Assembly: GCA_050331395.1 (NCBI GenBank)
Contig: JBHJGX010000081.1
Location: 1-14,409 of the forward strand
DNA length: 14,409 bases
Source of the DNA: Thermohalobaculum sp050331395
GTDB taxonomy: Bacteria > Pseudomonadota > Alphaproteobacteria > Rhodobacterales > Rhodobacteraceae
Reading direction: 5' to 3'
Position 1 is the stretch's first letter. Each line of letters starts with the position of its first letter. Shown one piece after another: positions 14,317-14,409 of this stretch. Both the position numbers and the translations under genes were made by a program. The notes below the pieces were generated by a model. That model did not search any database and was not told where the DNA came from. It saw nothing but the letters and a program-made list of their open reading frames with translations.

Positions 14317-14409
14317 GGGAGCGTCACCCCTTCCCCGTGGGAGACACCGACGACCGAGGTGCGGGGGTGCGGGTCGCCCGGGCGATCCGGGTGGCCCGCG
14401 ATCGTCGCG

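Noticed and set aside
1..14409. Search for CRISPR arrays, tRNA or rRNA genes, IS elements, attachment sites and compositional islands
   Set aside because: No regularly spaced repeats, no transposase or integrase, no cloverleaf seen by eye, and base composition is uniformly GC-rich throughout.

Overview
The window is GC-rich DNA from a bacterium, most likely an alphaproteobacterium. The evidence is the very high GC at third codon positions, many strong GGAGG-type ribosome binding sites, a hopanoid gene (hpnH) beside ispH, a non-pyrrolysine MttB-family methyltransferase with an Arg/Gly-rich N-terminus, and several acyl-CoA dehydrogenases. The family cannot be fixed from sequence alone. I support 15 protein genes: 12 on the minus strand and 3 on the plus strand. 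I see no tRNA, rRNA, CRISPR array, insertion sequence or integrase. No gene-free stretch exceeds about 220 bases.

Layout from left to right. (1) 32-2218, minus: ispH followed by hpnH, an isoprenoid/hopanoid pair probably read from a promoter near 2268-2295. (2) 2383-6095, minus: a compact operon read as AI-2E/PerM-family membrane protein, sulfotransferase-like protein, 3-hydroxyisobutyrate dehydrogenase-like enzyme, and YbfF-like alpha/beta hydrolase, with overlapping or closely spaced genes. (3) 6191-7744, minus: a stand-alone trimethylamine methyltransferase (MttB) family gene. (4) 7965-10195, plus: three consecutive exported or membrane-anchored proteins of no recognised family. They appear to be related, and each carries exactly two cysteines outside its N-terminal hydrophobic segment, about 30 residues apart. 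The third is best read from a CTG start codon. (5) 10226-10798, minus: a further unrecognised exported protein, convergent with the trio. (6) 10868-14242, minus: a four-gene operon of acyl-CoA dehydrogenase, GNAT acetyltransferase, VOC-family protein and a second acyl-CoA dehydrogenase. Its predicted promoter has a perfect inverted repeat in the spacer.

Most of the window is ordinary metabolism. IspH makes IPP/DMAPP, which feeds the hopanoids that HpnH extends. The dehydrogenases, hydroxyacid dehydrogenase and hydrolase suggest acyl-CoA or branched-chain catabolism. The part that looks undescribed is the plus-strand island 7965-10195, with 10226-10798 as a possible partner.
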